DNA from: Symsagittifera roscoffensis
Taxonomy: Eukaryota > Xenacoelomorpha > Acoela > Convolutidae
DNA length: 60,000 nt
Assembly (NCBI RefSeq): GCF_963678635.1
Contig: NC_087067.1
Span: forward strand, 52,570,233 to 52,630,232
Direction: 5' to 3'
Part shown: piece by piece, positions 33,401 to 45,039 of the stretch
Layout of the letters: each line of letters begins with the position of its first letter
Position numbering within the stretch: position 1 is the first letter of the stretch
Made by a program: the position numbers and the translations under genes
Notes under the pieces: model-generated
Databases searched by the model: none
What the model was told of the DNA's origin: nothing
What the model saw: only the letters and a program-made list of their open reading frames with translations

Positions 33401-36400
33401 ATGCAAAAAAGATCAGAAAAAATTCGAAATTTGCTGACACTTTTTTTATGTATCAGCAAAAGTTTAATGAAACTGATCAAAAATTAAAGAAAACACAGAA
33501 GCGAAGCAGAGCAAGCAAAGCAAAAATCAACACAGAGGCGAAGTTGCACTTCGCATACACAAGCAAAATATGACCGATAACGCTACTGGGAAAAACTGAA
33601 TTAGTAAAACTTTGAGTCTACAAAATTTCTCAAGTGACGCAGGCCAATTATGAGTCTACATAATTGCCGAATGACGCAAGCCAATTATGACGGATTAGCA
33701 GTACCAGTCAATTTGAAAAAACTCATCAACTAACATGCATCAATTTATAGATCGGACGCATTTTAACTATTATACGAAAAAGTTCATTAAAAACATCCGA
33801 CCTTGCACAGGTTCGAACCCTCTTATTTTGTTGCTGGTCTCCTTCCCTGCCTCTACGCTACAAATCCATGATAAATGCTAGATGACGAGGACTCGTTTCC
33901 ACGAATGAGAACTAACAGTACATTGCGCACTATGAGCATCATGAGAGCCACAGGGAGTGAAGTTAGTGTGTTGACCAACAGCCGTCTGGCTCCGTTCAAC
34001 AATTTCCTGGAACAGCTGGAAATGTTCGTCAAGGAAGTTTTAAAGCAAAGGACAATAACCAAATCGGACGAAGCGCGCTTCCTTCTCACAGAGTTCTTGG
34101 AAGACTGCATCAGCACTACATATCAGTTCACAAAAGATGCCAAACTGATTCCAGTTCGGATCAAATGGGCCAAAGAGCAAAAAGAAAAACTGTACAATGC
34201 ACTGTTGGCAGTCTCAACTGAGAAGCAACACGAGATCAGAGCCATCATCAAGAAGAGCCTCGACGAATCACAGAACGTGCTAATCGACACGGCTGAGCGA
34301 CATACATTCACTACGGCTATAAGCAGCAGCGACGTCAGCCTCAACAGCAAGAGCATGAGAAACGAGAGAAGGGAGCTAGAAGAAACATTGATTCGTAAAC
34401 TGAACGAAATCATTGCGGAGAACCTCGTGGGGTCGGTTCGCATGCTGCGAGCGACGATGATCGAAACGCTTCAGAGAACAGTCCAATCACTCGAGGAGAC
34501 AAGTCCCAACATGGAAGCCAGTCTAGAATCCTCAACATCAACATTAGTGACGGGTTTCTCTGCCAAAAACGCCCTGCATGAGATACTTAATGCAGCTTAT
34601 CGGATCGAAATCAATTCGCGCAACACCTTGTCATTGAGAGCGATCATCTTCGAGAAGCTCAAATTTCTGTTCAGCAACCTCGGAAGCCCCACCGAAGTGA
34701 ATGAGGATTGGCGAAGACGAGTAGCCAACCAGATCATAGAAAAAATAAGCGAAGAAAAACTCTCCAAAGAAGTGTGCTTCCAATTCAAAGCTAACGTCGA
34801 GAGGGCACACAGTGAATTCTTGACCAGCATCGACAGCATTCAAGAGTCTCAGATACAGAAAATGGACATGCAAGCGGAGAAGAGTCGCAAACTGAAAAAG
34901 AGCTACTCCCCCAAACTGGCTAGATTCGTGCTAGAGAGCACGTGTTATCGCGACTACGCTCTGTATGGAATGCCGAGGTACGAACAGGAAATTGGGCGGG
35001 GCCAGTACGGAGTGGTTTACTCGAGTAGAAGGTGGGGTCCCTTCGGACCATGTGCCATTAAAAGTGTAGCACCTCCAGATGAGAAGCACTGGAACAGTCT
35101 GGCAATGGAGTTATACTACACGCGGTCACTTCCTGAGCACCCCAGGATTGTGCAGATCAGAGGTTGTGTGATTGACAGCACTTACGGCAGTGGATCCGGG
35201 GCAGTGCTGCTAATCATGTACAAGATGCGACGGGATCTGCACACTGCCATCAGACAAGGAATGCCCCTCATTCCTCGACTGCAGGTCACATATAAATATT
35301 ATGCCTATAAAACTTTCCTCATCTGCGAGCTTGAAAACAAAGAAGCACAAAATGTTCCGAAAAAACATTTCAGTAATAAAATTCTAAAATTAGGGAAAAA
35401 CTAAATAACAAAACTAATTTTTTATAGATTTTTTTCTGGTGAAAGGTGATGAAATTACTGCATGATTAGCGGTAACAATAGCTAAAATAACGTTTAAGTT
35501 ACAGTAGAATAATATTGAGTATCATTGAAATTCAGTTTGACAAAACAAGGGTGGTAAAAATCGAGTAAAAAATTGACCATAAGTCATAGTTACTTGCCTT
35601 CACGAAGAATACGAAACCACAAGAAAAGCCGCCTGCTAGGCAACTAGCACAGAATAATCCGATGGTCGGAAAAGCATGCAAAAAAGATCAGAAAAAATTC
35701 GAAATTTGCTGACACTTTTTTTATGTATCAGCAAAAGTTTAATGAAACTGATCAAAAATTAAAGAAAACACAGAAGCGAAGCAGAGCAAGCAAAGCAAAA
35801 ATCAACACAGAGGCGAAGTTGCACTTCGCATACACAAGCAAAATATGACCGATAACGCTACTGGGAAAAACTGAATTAGTAAAACTTTGAGTCTACAAAA
35901 TTTCTCAAGTGACGCAGGCCAATTATGAGTCTACATAATTGCCGAATGACGCAAGCCAATTATGACGGATTAGCAGTACCAGTCAATTTGAAAAAACTCA
36001 TCAACTAACATGCATCAATTTATAGATCGGACGCATTTTAACTATTATACGAAAAAGTTCATTACAAACATCCGACCTTGCACAGGTTCGAACCCTCTTA
36101 TTTTGTTGCTGGTCTCCTTCCCTGCCTCTACGCTACAAATCCATGATAAATGCTAGATGACGAGGACTCGTTTCCACGAATGAGAACTAACAGTACATTG
36201 CGCACTATGAGCATCATGAGAGCCACAGGGAGTGAAGTTAGTGTGTTGACCAACAGCCGTCTGGCTCCGTTCAACAATTTCCTGGAACAGCTGGAAATGT
36301 TCGTCAAGGAAGTTTTAAAGCAAAGGACAATAACCAAATCGGACGAAGCGCGCTTCCTTCTCACAGAGTTCTTGGAAGACTGCATCAGCACTACATATCA

Positions 36401-39400
36401 GTTCACAAAAGATGCCAAACTGATTCCAGTTCGGATCAAATGGGCCAAAGAGCAAAAAGAAAAACTGTACAATGCACTGTTGGCAGTCTCAACTGAGAAG
36501 CAACACGAGATCAGAGCCATCATCAAGAAGAGCCTCGACGAATCACAGAACGTGCTAATCGACACGGCTGAGCGACATACATTCACTACGGCTATAAGCA
36601 GCAGCGACGTCAGCCTCAACAGCAAGAGCATGAGAAACGAGAGAAGGGAGCTAGAAGAAACATTGATTCGTAAACTGAACGAAATCATTGCGGAGAACCT
36701 CGTGGGGTCGGTTCGCATGCTGCGAGCGACGATGATCGAAACGCTTCAGAGAACAGTCCAATCACTCGAGGAGACAAGTCCCAACATGGAAGCCAGTCTA
36801 GAATCCTCAACATCAACATTAGTGACGGGTTTCTCTGCCAAAAACGCCCTGCAAAATACCGAAATCAGTAGGTCAAAAAAATTGAAAACATCTTTTTTGT
36901 TCCGACCATTGAAAATGGGGAGGAACTTTGTATTCAGGTGTGTTTTATTTTTTCTTCACGCAAAATCAGGTACCACAAATAATCATCGTACTTCGTTGAG
37001 TGATACATATAAAAAAGCCCTTATAGTTGTGATTCGAACCACATTAAAAATTCCCAAAATTTCCAAAAGTTGCCGAGAAAAACCGGCACGAAAACTTTGA
37101 TTTTTCGTCTTATTTTGAGCGAATTAAGCAATCGAGTAACGTTTGTTGTATACAAAAATTAGCAATTTCGACTTAAAAAATATTGATTTTACTGAAAGGA
37201 AAACTAGTTTAGGAAGCTTCCTCTAGCTCTTCTCTGGCAAAAAAAATCAAAAAATATTTCTAACTTTTAGTGCAAAATTTTTTTTGAAAACTTTTCAAAA
37301 TTTATTTTCGTGTTTTTTAATATTGATTTTTTGAAGACAATTGGAGCCATTTATGCCTAATTCACTAAATTTCCACGCGTTCGAATAGTTGCATCATTAA
37401 ACAACCAACAAAAAAAGACACTAACTTGAAGAAAAAAAATGTTCAAATAAGAAAAAGCAAAACTCAATTTCAGAAAAACATTAGAGCTAGAGAAACACAT
37501 ATGCCATCGATAAAGCAGATGAAACTTATGCGTAAACCATTTGATTGAAACAAAAAATTACTTTTTTTAATAAAAGAACCTATACCAAATCAAAGTTGGC
37601 AAATTTGGTTAAAATTCATTCAAAAATCGAGACAACCAGTGCCAATCAAGTTTTAACCAGAAGAAAACTCCATGCTTTAAAAATAAAGCCAACAATTATG
37701 AGCAGACAACTAAGGTCTGACAATGCAATTTTTCCCAAAAAAAAAGTTATTTCATCTTAAAAAAAGGGTCCGGCCGGTATTCGAAATCCAGACCTTCGAG
37801 TACAGAGGCGCCCGTATTTTTATAGACATCCTTGAAGTTATTCAGGTACACTAATGAAGCGAGTTCCGCTTTTAACAGATTTGCAAGAAAAATTCGTTTC
37901 GGAGAAAAAGTCTAACACCCGATTACAAGTCACTTGTTCTCACAAGAGAAAAAACCTTAAATCTGCTTTTAAAAAGATTGTGCTTTTAAATCTGCTGTTC
38001 AAAATAGAGTTAATTTTTTAAAAGGGGTCAATTAAATGGGCCCTTCCATCATGCGACGTTTCGTGCACATGTGAGATAGGGCCATACCAACGCTATATAA
38101 ACACATCGGCAAAATTTTATGAATAAATCAAATCGCTTTTAAAGCATTCAGAGAATTGTCAATAAAAAACGACCCTCCTCGATTATGGCCTTGAGGGAAT
38201 TGTCTGTGGTATGTATTTTAAAACAATTTTTGCACCCCCTGAGGCAGAGGATTGCACTCCTCAAAAGTGCAAAACATATTTTTGTTTTAATAAAGTTTTT
38301 TGTGTCTGAGTATGATTCGTTCCGTTTTTCGCTTAATTTCTCTGCTAGTTTCTGGACGGTTTCTGTAGAGCCTAGTGCTGCTCCTCCAGTACACGCAAAA
38401 ATAAGTGGAACATAGCTGCTGTGTTCCACATCCAGAACTCTTTGTTGGTATTTTAATGTTTTGAGTGACTTAGAGAAGCAGTAATAGTGAGCGATTAAAT
38501 ACAGTATCCACTTTCCTTGTCTGAAAAGCAGTCAGAAAACGGAACGAAATATTCAGACTAATTCTTTTTGACTCTAACCTACTGTTACCCGACATCAGCT
38601 CGTATATTGGCTAGACCTTTCACTCATGGATAAACAGTGTTAATTACTCTTGACGCCTACAAGAATTGTGCATAACATGTTGTTCAAATGGTGTGATTCG
38701 ATACAGGTGGCTATTGATGTGGTAGAGGGACTGCGATACTTGCACAGCAGGGACCTCGTGCATAGAGACATCAAACTGAAGAATGTTCTGCTTGACGAAA
38801 TGGATAGAGGAAAGATCACTGATCTGGGATTTAGTAAGCCACAGGCCATGATGTGCGGCAGTGTCGTTGGAACGCCTATACATATGGCACCAGAATTGTT
38901 CAAAGGTAACACAAATTTGCTCCATATTTTTTTACCCCATCAATCAAACTTTCAGTAAATTGATGTTGTTAAGTGGGTCTAGAAAACAAGTGATAAACTA
39001 TGTAGTTTTTCAACATTCTAGCATTCATAAATTGGGGACCGACATTTTACCAGAAAAGTTATAACATGGTCCTTTTACCAGACTCTATAAACAAAATTGA
39101 TTGACAGATGTAATGGCGCCATTTACTTTGTTTGGTCAAAGACAATGTGTTAACGGTTTCTCAAGTTTTGTTTGTTCTAACCGCTTCCTTTTCGAATCAT
39201 CCAGTAATTTAAATTTATCTTGATTGAACTATTGCATTGTGGTCTGGTAAAAGGTCACTCTGGTAAAAGTTCGGTCTGGTAAAAGACCTAGCCCCTCATA
39301 AATTAGTCATAGTTCCGTTAGCTATCGGGCAAAAATAGTAGGAATGCGACGCTTAAAAATTTCTAGCGCTCTCGCAAGTGCAATCATATCATTCATATTT

Positions 39401-39725
39401 AGGAAGCTACGACAGTTCTGTTGACGTATATGCTTTCGGAATTCTGTTTTGGTATATTTGCGCGGGCACTGTCAGACTGCCTCAAAACTTTGAGCAGTGC
39501 TCCAGCAAAGAGAACTTGTGGTCATCAGTACAAAAAGGATGTCGGCCAGAGAAATTAGGTGCAGTTTTTAACGAACAAATGTGGCAGCTGATGACAGACT
39601 GTTGGTCCAGCAGTTCAAATAATCGTCTCACATTAGGTGCTATTCAGGATCAGCTATTCAAGATTAAGAATCGCGAAGCTATGGCCAGGGCTAGTCAAGA
39701 AAACGCAATGAACAAATTGAGTTAG
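30484..39725 (+). CDS. DSTYK: DSTYK dual-specificity Ser/Thr/Tyr kinase
   Basis: Three exons, 30484-33009, 38707-38905 and 39403-39725 (TAG), join in phase across GT-AG introns and encode about 1015 residues, against roughly 930 in vertebrate DSTYK. The start ATG at 30484 precedes a basic N terminus. The long N-terminal region (to about residue 735) is helical and contains an acidic stretch around residues 345-380. The kinase domain starts with the Gly loop [10 protein letters not shown] (about 744) and the catalytic Lys in CAIKSV (about 766). Exon 2 supplies HRDIKLKN (about 860), DLGF in place of DFG as in the DSTYK family, and the [11 protein letters not shown] activation end. Exon 3 supplies [15 protein letters not shown]. 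Vertebrate DSTYK acts in FGF/ERK signalling and cell death. The first intron (5.7 kb) holds two extra partial copies of the end of exon 1. AATAAA at 39891 is a candidate poly(A) signal. Confidence 0.93.
33790..33872 (-). mobile_element. tRNA-derived SINE-like sequence (duplicated at 36065-36147)
   Basis: The minus strand has TAGCGTAGAGG, a full match to the pol III A-box pattern, and about 35 bases later GGTTCGAACCT, a near-perfect B box. Acceptor and T-stem pairing are poor, so it looks tRNA-derived rather than a functional tRNA. It sits at the very end of the 2275-bp repeat unit, touching the duplication junction at 33874/33875, and recurs at the next junction (36149/36150). Confidence 0.55.
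33875..35284 (+). pseudogene. Duplicated DSTYK exon-1 segment (copy 2)
   Basis: This is an open copy of DSTYK residues from [10 protein letters not shown] through the start of the kinase domain, ending at the same GTCACA donor site. A TAA directly precedes its first ATG, and no strong acceptor is evident at its left edge, so it is not obviously an exon of the parent transcript. It carries four amino-acid changes relative to copy 1 (E to K, Q to L, F to L, D to Y) and no synonymous change that I noticed. It lacks the rest of the kinase domain unless spliced to exons 2 and 3. Confidence 0.75.
36150..36853 (+). pseudogene. Duplicated DSTYK exon-1 segment (copy 3, truncated)
   Basis: The copy matches copy 2, including the E to K change, up to GGGTTTCTCTGCCAAAAACG, then runs into A+T-rich intron sequence. 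It has no donor site and no kinase part. The open frame continues past the break by chance for about 80 codons. Confidence 0.75.
36854..38706 (+). other. Remainder of DSTYK intron 1, with a SINE-like copy
   Basis: Noncoding. A SINE-like copy on the minus strand lies at about 37680-37820 (B-box-like GGATTTCGAATACC with the same CGGCCGG 3' end as the 29440 copy, and a body phrase ATGAGCAGACAACTAAG). At 38185-38415 both strands are open for about 80 codons without recognisable homology. The acceptor used by exon 2 is GATACAG at 38700-38706. Confidence 0.5.
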
Positions 39726-40689
39726 AAAACAAGGACAACTGTATCAGCTAGAGGCATAATTTTGGAAAATATTATAACAACTTTGATTATAAAAACCTTT
39801 ATCTCACAATTTGACTATTAAAACTCATTAAATTCTATTTGAGCTCACCGCCGTGAAGCATAATTAGGAGCAGAAAAATTGGACAGAAAGAATAAAGTAA
39901 AAATAGCAAGCCTGTCTCCATTAATGAATCGGCGCGCAAAAAGTTGGTTTTTCTGATCGAGCTACTCAAGAAATGAAACTTTGAATAATTTCAAGTTAAT
40001 CCATATCGTGAATCGGTTGGCAAATTATTGAAGCAAGCTCTTCATTCTAGACCTACAACTTTGAAAAGCTTATCTGAGCAAACTAACCAACAGATTAAAT
40101 TTTTTCATATTATTTTAACATGACGAAGAAGAAGAAACACTCTAATTACTATACACAAAAGTCGTTGCATTAGTATATTAACAGTGTAAAGTTCATATTA
40201 GTAACTTTATTAGTAAACTCCACACCACAGCTTATGATTGCTTTACAAAAAATTTTTAAAGCAATTCATTGAGCGAATCCTATTCAAATGAAAAAGTAAG
40301 GAGAATTTGAATTTGTTTTTTCAAATGTGCCAGTCGGTCATATTTGGAAGTGTGAACTTGAGCCACGCAAGAAACGTGATTTTGGGGTGAAATGAAATTT
40401 TTCAAAAATTCGAATTGGACATGTCATGCTCAAGTTTCTCGCGACAACTGAAAATATCAGAAGAGATAAGATCAGAAGAACCGAGATCAGAATATCATAC
40501 GAGAGTAGAGCTGTCTTATTCTTGACAGAAGTCAGAAAGCAATCACGAGTGGAAGGAGAGCAAATTCGAGTGAACCAGAGTGAAAGGTAGACAACCGAAG
40601 TCTCCCAATGGTCCAGCCCAAAAAACGTATTTCTCAAGTCAAAGATCATTTCTCAAGCTGGACCTTGTTAATTTAAAACTCCTCGAATC
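39726..40689. other. DSTYK 3' flank, nothing else recognised
   Basis: A+T-rich. Contains candidate poly(A) signals (ATTAAA at about 39828, AATAAA at 39891). The minus-strand open frame at 40338-40649 has no recognisable homology. Confidence 0.4.
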
Positions 40690-41374
40690 AAACTTAATTC
40701 CCTAGTCATTCTGGAGTTACTGGTTAATTTAGTTACCCAAATTCCAGAGTGTGCCGGTACGTGAGTACCCGAATTAAATTTCTTGAATGTGTTTTATATT
40801 CTTATGTTGAGGTAAGGAGAGTTTTAGGTTGATCCGTCTGAAATGGATCAAAGTTCCACTGTCTAATAAAAAGTAACTATGCGGACTGTTCCGACCCTGT
40901 TTTTAACGGCGTTCGCGTGTTTTAGGTATTTTGAGACTTAAGCATGGGGGCTATTTTGTTTTCTAGAGTGGGGTTATTTTGGTAGTGGCCTCTAAGCTGT
41001 AACAAAGGTTTTAGTTTCATGTCGCAAGTGAACCGAATTGGCTCCGACCGTTTGAGGTAGAAAAACACAAGAGATAGTGTCCCTGACTCTTAAGCCAATG
41101 GTTATAGGGCCTAATTTTCTTTGACCTCATATGTGACTTAATTAGGCGACTGTTACATAGTGTTTTTATGGCGCTCCCGGGTGTTTTTACGACATCACGA
41201 CTACGGGATCAAATCCACTTGACACATCTCCGGGCTACATGCCCATTCTAGAGTAGCGGTGGTACGGTTCAGCGGGAACGTGTAAGCCTTCCGGTTGTAC
41301 CGTGATAGCTTTTTAAGAAAACTCGAGAAAATTTTCTGGTACGCTCACCAAACGCGGCCTAGCTAACCGAGTAA
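40690..41374. repeat. Diverged relative of the retroelement leader
   Basis: The order of blocks in 40880-41340 matches that in 42020-42500 inside the Ty3/gypsy leader. Shared blocks are CCCTGTTTTTAA; then TTACATAGTGTTTTTATGGC with GCTCCCGGGTGT (42295 has TTACTTAGATGTTTTTATGG with CGCTCCTGGGTGT); then GCCTTCCGG(T/A)T, CGTGA and ATAGCTTTTTAA. Similarity is partial, so this is probably a remnant of a related element into or next to which the intact-looking LTR at 41375 was placed. Confidence 0.5.
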
Positions 41375-41782
41375 TGTGACATTCGACCAGAATGGGCAAA
41401 ATACAATCTGTGCAGTTTAGGAATTTTTAGCAGCGAACCTTCCGAGTTGGTGATTTTGAAGGATTAACGACGTTATTCGGATGATTGGTAGAACGGTGAA
41501 GGTCAAGATGTTCTGGTGTTTTGAAATTTTAAATTTTCGACGTGATGACGTGGCATTTCTGAGAAGCGTCAGAAACGGCCATTTTGGCGAAAGAGCTAAA
41601 AAGAAACAGAACAACATTAATAGCGATTGCGAGAAGAACGGAAATAGTGATTAAGAAACGACAACGAATCACGGAGTTAACAAAGAACGTTCCGACTTGC
41701 AACTATTGTGTCGCTACAATAGTTGCAAGGCAGTTGCTAACAACAGTGAGGGGTGGAAACCAGCCTTCCGGATTACAGAGAA
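41375..41782 (+). repeat. 5' LTR (408 bp, internal boundary approximate)
   Basis: It begins TGTGACATTCGACCAGA and matches 58099-58506 with about eight substitutions. The shared sequence ends ...TTCCGGATTACAGAGAA. Because the downstream element also shares the first internal bases, the true LTR end could be somewhat earlier than 41782. A primer-binding site was not identified with confidence; a TGG occurs at 41752 within GGGGTGGAAACCAGCC. Confidence 0.7.
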
Positions 41783-44495
41783 ATCAAGCTTAACATGCTT
41801 GATTCATTGGATTCGAGAATCCGGAGGGGTTTCGGGACTGAGACTTTTATCATTTTATATGAACTTTTAGCTTCCCTGTCATGTCCTGAATTGAATTTAA
41901 TTAACATCCGAATTCATTCTACTAAGATGAGAAGCTAGGAGTTGGGGGAAAGGGTTGATCCATCTTCGATGGAGATGATGATTTTTATCTACTGAACAAA
42001 AACAATAATAATTCAATAAATAGAAGTAGCCCTGTTTTTAAGAGTGACCTCGTGGTCTGGGGATACTGAAACCCAGCCATGAGCTCACTATTTCTGCATG
42101 TAGTTAAGTTAATTTGAGTGTTTTGACCGAAGCCGAAAGCAGTAACGTTTTTGTCGACCCGATGTTAGAAAAGACCACCGAAAGTACTGGCTTGGTAGAG
42201 ACGGTGAAAAGCATGCAAAGCTCTGTTTAGACGTTAGCCAGTCGTCTTAGGACTTAGTTTTGTTTTCCGTCGATATGTATCTTCCGGGCGAATGTTACTT
42301 AGATGTTTTTATGGCGCTCCTGGGTGTTATTCTTTTTTAACATCATGACCGGCAGAACCGTTAACGAGCACTCCGCGCCGAGCGGATGCTCACATTAACG
42401 CCCTTAATAGGCCTAAACCGCCGGGGCGGAAGAGTAGTTCGGAACGCGGAAGCCTTCCGGATTATCGTGAATAGCTTTTTAACCTAGTTAAGACCGAAAA
42501 TTCACGAACCAGGAAGGGTGGGGGGATTCGCGGTCCCGTCCTCTCCTGAATGGTTTGTGACCAAAAACACTTAAAGATATATAAAAAACCAAACAAAAAG
42601 TAGTATAGTACCCAAGAAAAACAAAAAACTTAAAAAAATAACCAAAAAAACCAAAAACAGTAAAAAAAAAGTAAAAAATCAGTAGAAATCATCACCCCAG
42701 ACAAGATGTGATCCGACCCCCCCGTTTGTTGTTGATAGATATATTGTTGATACAGGCATTTATATCAGTCAGGATTGTTACGATAAGTTTTGTAGCCCGT
42801 TTGTGAGGCTTGTACTGTAGGGTTATTTGAGCATTTAAGCACGTTAATGATAAATTGCGCTCAATCCGGAAGGGTCAGCTGATTTGCGCTCAATTTGGAA
42901 GGAGTCAGAAGACTGATCCGGCAAGCAGTACAAGGAGCAACAAGAAGGGGCTCAACGACAACAACAATCGACTGTTGGGTATCGTTAACAAGTTTTGTTT
43001 CCCTTTTGGTACAAAAATTAAGATAGTAATCTGTGGGGGGCTCGACAGTGCTGCACTGTAGTGACCCTTCACCGAACTGCGAATATCCGAGTTAAGCACC
43101 TTAATTCGGATATTAAACAAACCCGGAGGGGTATAGTATTACTACTATTATTACTTATATAGCCTATATTAATACTCCTATACCGTTTTTCAGTGAAAAA
43201 CGCAGAAAGCAGACCGGTTTTTAGGGTCAAAATAGCGATATTTTGATCCCCCCACAAGTCGCGATTTTTGAGATATCGATATTTTTTTGAAACGGAAAAA
43301 AGCGCTAAAAAAGTTTGTTACATCGTAACTGCACTACTATAATAGATAAAACCGGTTAAGTTTAGTTCAGAAGTGGTTGGAACTATTTTGGTACCGAAAA
43401 TCGAAATTTCGTGATTTTTGAGAAAACTAAACACTATAAATTCAGAAAATTTTTTGAAATTTTTGAATTACAACAGTAAAAAATAGTTGTTCGGACAACG
43501 TCCACTAGTGAATCTAAAGTTTTAAAACCCGCTACCCGAAAGCCTTCCGGGTTGCAGAGAAATCGAACTTAACGTGTTTGATTTGGTGGATTCATCAATT
43601 CGGAGGGGTACAGGTAGCATAGTTTTTCTCAAACTTTTTCAACTAAAGCGTTTTAGATCGGGTCTTTTGCATCGAACTAGAAGAGTATAGGCCTTCTGAG
43701 CTCGGATCAATAACTTTTAGGTCGAAAGGACCAGATTTGCGGAAAAAGTTAGGCGGAACCTATAAGAGAGAAATTTCTTGAGTTTAGAAAAAAGACGTTT
43801 TGGTTAATAACTTTGGAACTACTGGGCATATCCAGTTGATCTTGGTACCAATAGATCAGAAATTAGCTGGACTTACTGATAGGGACAAAAGTTTTTCGAA
43901 AAAGTAAGCGTGAAAATTTTTTGAGGTTGTTTTTTAGCAAATTCACCAATTTGGGAGGGTAGACCCTTCACGTTTTATAAATTTCTTTTAGAAAAGCCCT
44001 TATACCCCTACCAAAAGGTAAGAGGGGTTGAATAAAGTAATTTTAGGCTGTTCTAGACGAAAAGAAAGGCTAAAGGCCCAGCAAAACCTTAATCGAGCCG
44101 AAGTTAGGCGAGCGATAAGACCCTTCACCGTTAGCGTGAATTGTCAAATAAGAGGCTTAACTTCAATCCGGAGGGGTCTAGGAAAGCATTACATATCCTT
44201 CCTAGTTAATCAAAAAAGCACAATAGCATCGGAAAACGTATCCGGAGGAATATAGGTTGAAAGAAGGAGATCTCCGAAGAGCTACTTTGACAAAACCGGA
44301 GGGCTCCCAATCCGGAGGGTCAAAAAATATTTCAAATAAGGAGGGGTCCGAATCCGGAGGGGTCTTATAGTTGCTAATTCAGAGGGGTCCAAATCCGGAG
44401 GGGTCTTATATTAACTAACTCAGAGGGGTCCCAATCCGGAGGGGTCTAAATTTTGTTAGTCCGGAAGGGTCCTATTTGTGCCAATCCGGAGGGGT
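41764..44495 (+). ncRNA. Leader with repeated CCGGAGGGG hairpin motif
   Basis: The 3.5-kb leader repeats AATCCGGAGGGGTC or variants about a dozen times, six of them spaced 40-50 bases apart at 44280-44490. Several are paired with an upstream complement, CCTTCCGGATT or ACCCTTC..CCG, enclosing an inner hairpin. At 41764-41829 the inner stem is AATCAAGC/GCTTGATT with loop TTAACAT; at 43546-43608 it is AAATCGAAC/GTTTGATTT with loop TTAACGT; at 43064-43132 a 14-bp stem AATATCCGAGTTAA/TTAATTCGGATATT is enclosed. The paired arms change together between copies while the CTTAAC word persists, which is what selection on RNA structure would produce. A role in packaging, translation or dimerisation is inference. 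Confidence 0.55.
42565..42690 (+). repeat. A-rich low-complexity tract in the leader
   Basis: About 125 bases composed almost only of A with scattered C, T and G (AAACCAAAC, AAAAACCAAAAAC words), purine-rich on the transcript strand. Confidence 0.7.
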
Positions 44496-44966
44496 AATAT
44501 TTTATTAAAGGACTTAGGTAGACGGAAGAAAGACTAAAGTGAGAGGTATTAGGTTATTAGCAGACAGGCTGGGAATCAGTGACTGCCACTGGTAACTTGC
44601 CTTTCAATAAAAACCAGACCAAAACAAAACTGGTCCGAACTCGGATATTCGCGACACTAAGTCTAACTAAAAAGAGCGTAATTCATTGGTGTGGATTGTA
44701 ACACAATACGTTTTTGTGAAAAGTGACTGCCCTGAGGATTGTAGTAGGTCTAGCTCGGGCAGTCCGAAGGCAGATAGGTAACACAGTACTCGGTGGGTGC
44801 AATAGACGCCCACTTGAGAAAATTACTGCCTTCAAAGTTTTGTCTGTTTGGTGCAGCACCGAGCAGGGAAAGCTTTTTCTTTAAAAGACAAGTTCGACTA
44901 TTGTACTGCGACCGACTAAAAGTACATTACACATACGTTTTTTTATAGAGGTATTCATATTCTGTC

Positions 44967-44968
<2 letters not shown>

Positions 44969-45030
<62 letters not shown>

Positions 45031-45039
45031 TATATATAT
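44969..45039. repeat. (TA)n microsatellite
   Basis: About 70 bases of alternating TA with one AA interruption near 45026, upstream of the gag start. Confidence 0.95.

Larger units (their letters stand above)
31600..36853 (+). repeat. 2275-bp tandem repeat, about 2.3 copies, within DSTYK
   Basis: The unit 31600-33874 (the last 1410 bases of exon 1 plus 865 bases of intron 1) is followed by a full copy, 33875-36149, and a partial copy, 36150-36853, each shifted by exactly 2275 bases. The third copy stops at AAAACGCCCTGCA and continues into unrelated sequence. Copies differ at only a few bases: for example G to A at 31906/34181/36456, A to T at 32687/34962, C to A at 32838/35113, and G to T at 32944/35219. 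Copies 2 and 3 share the first change. The unit ends with a SINE-like sequence just before each junction. Confidence 0.92.

Noticed and set aside
33790-33872. Functional tRNA gene on the minus strand
   Set aside because: A and B boxes are good, but the acceptor and T stems do not pair, so a tRNA-derived SINE fits better.
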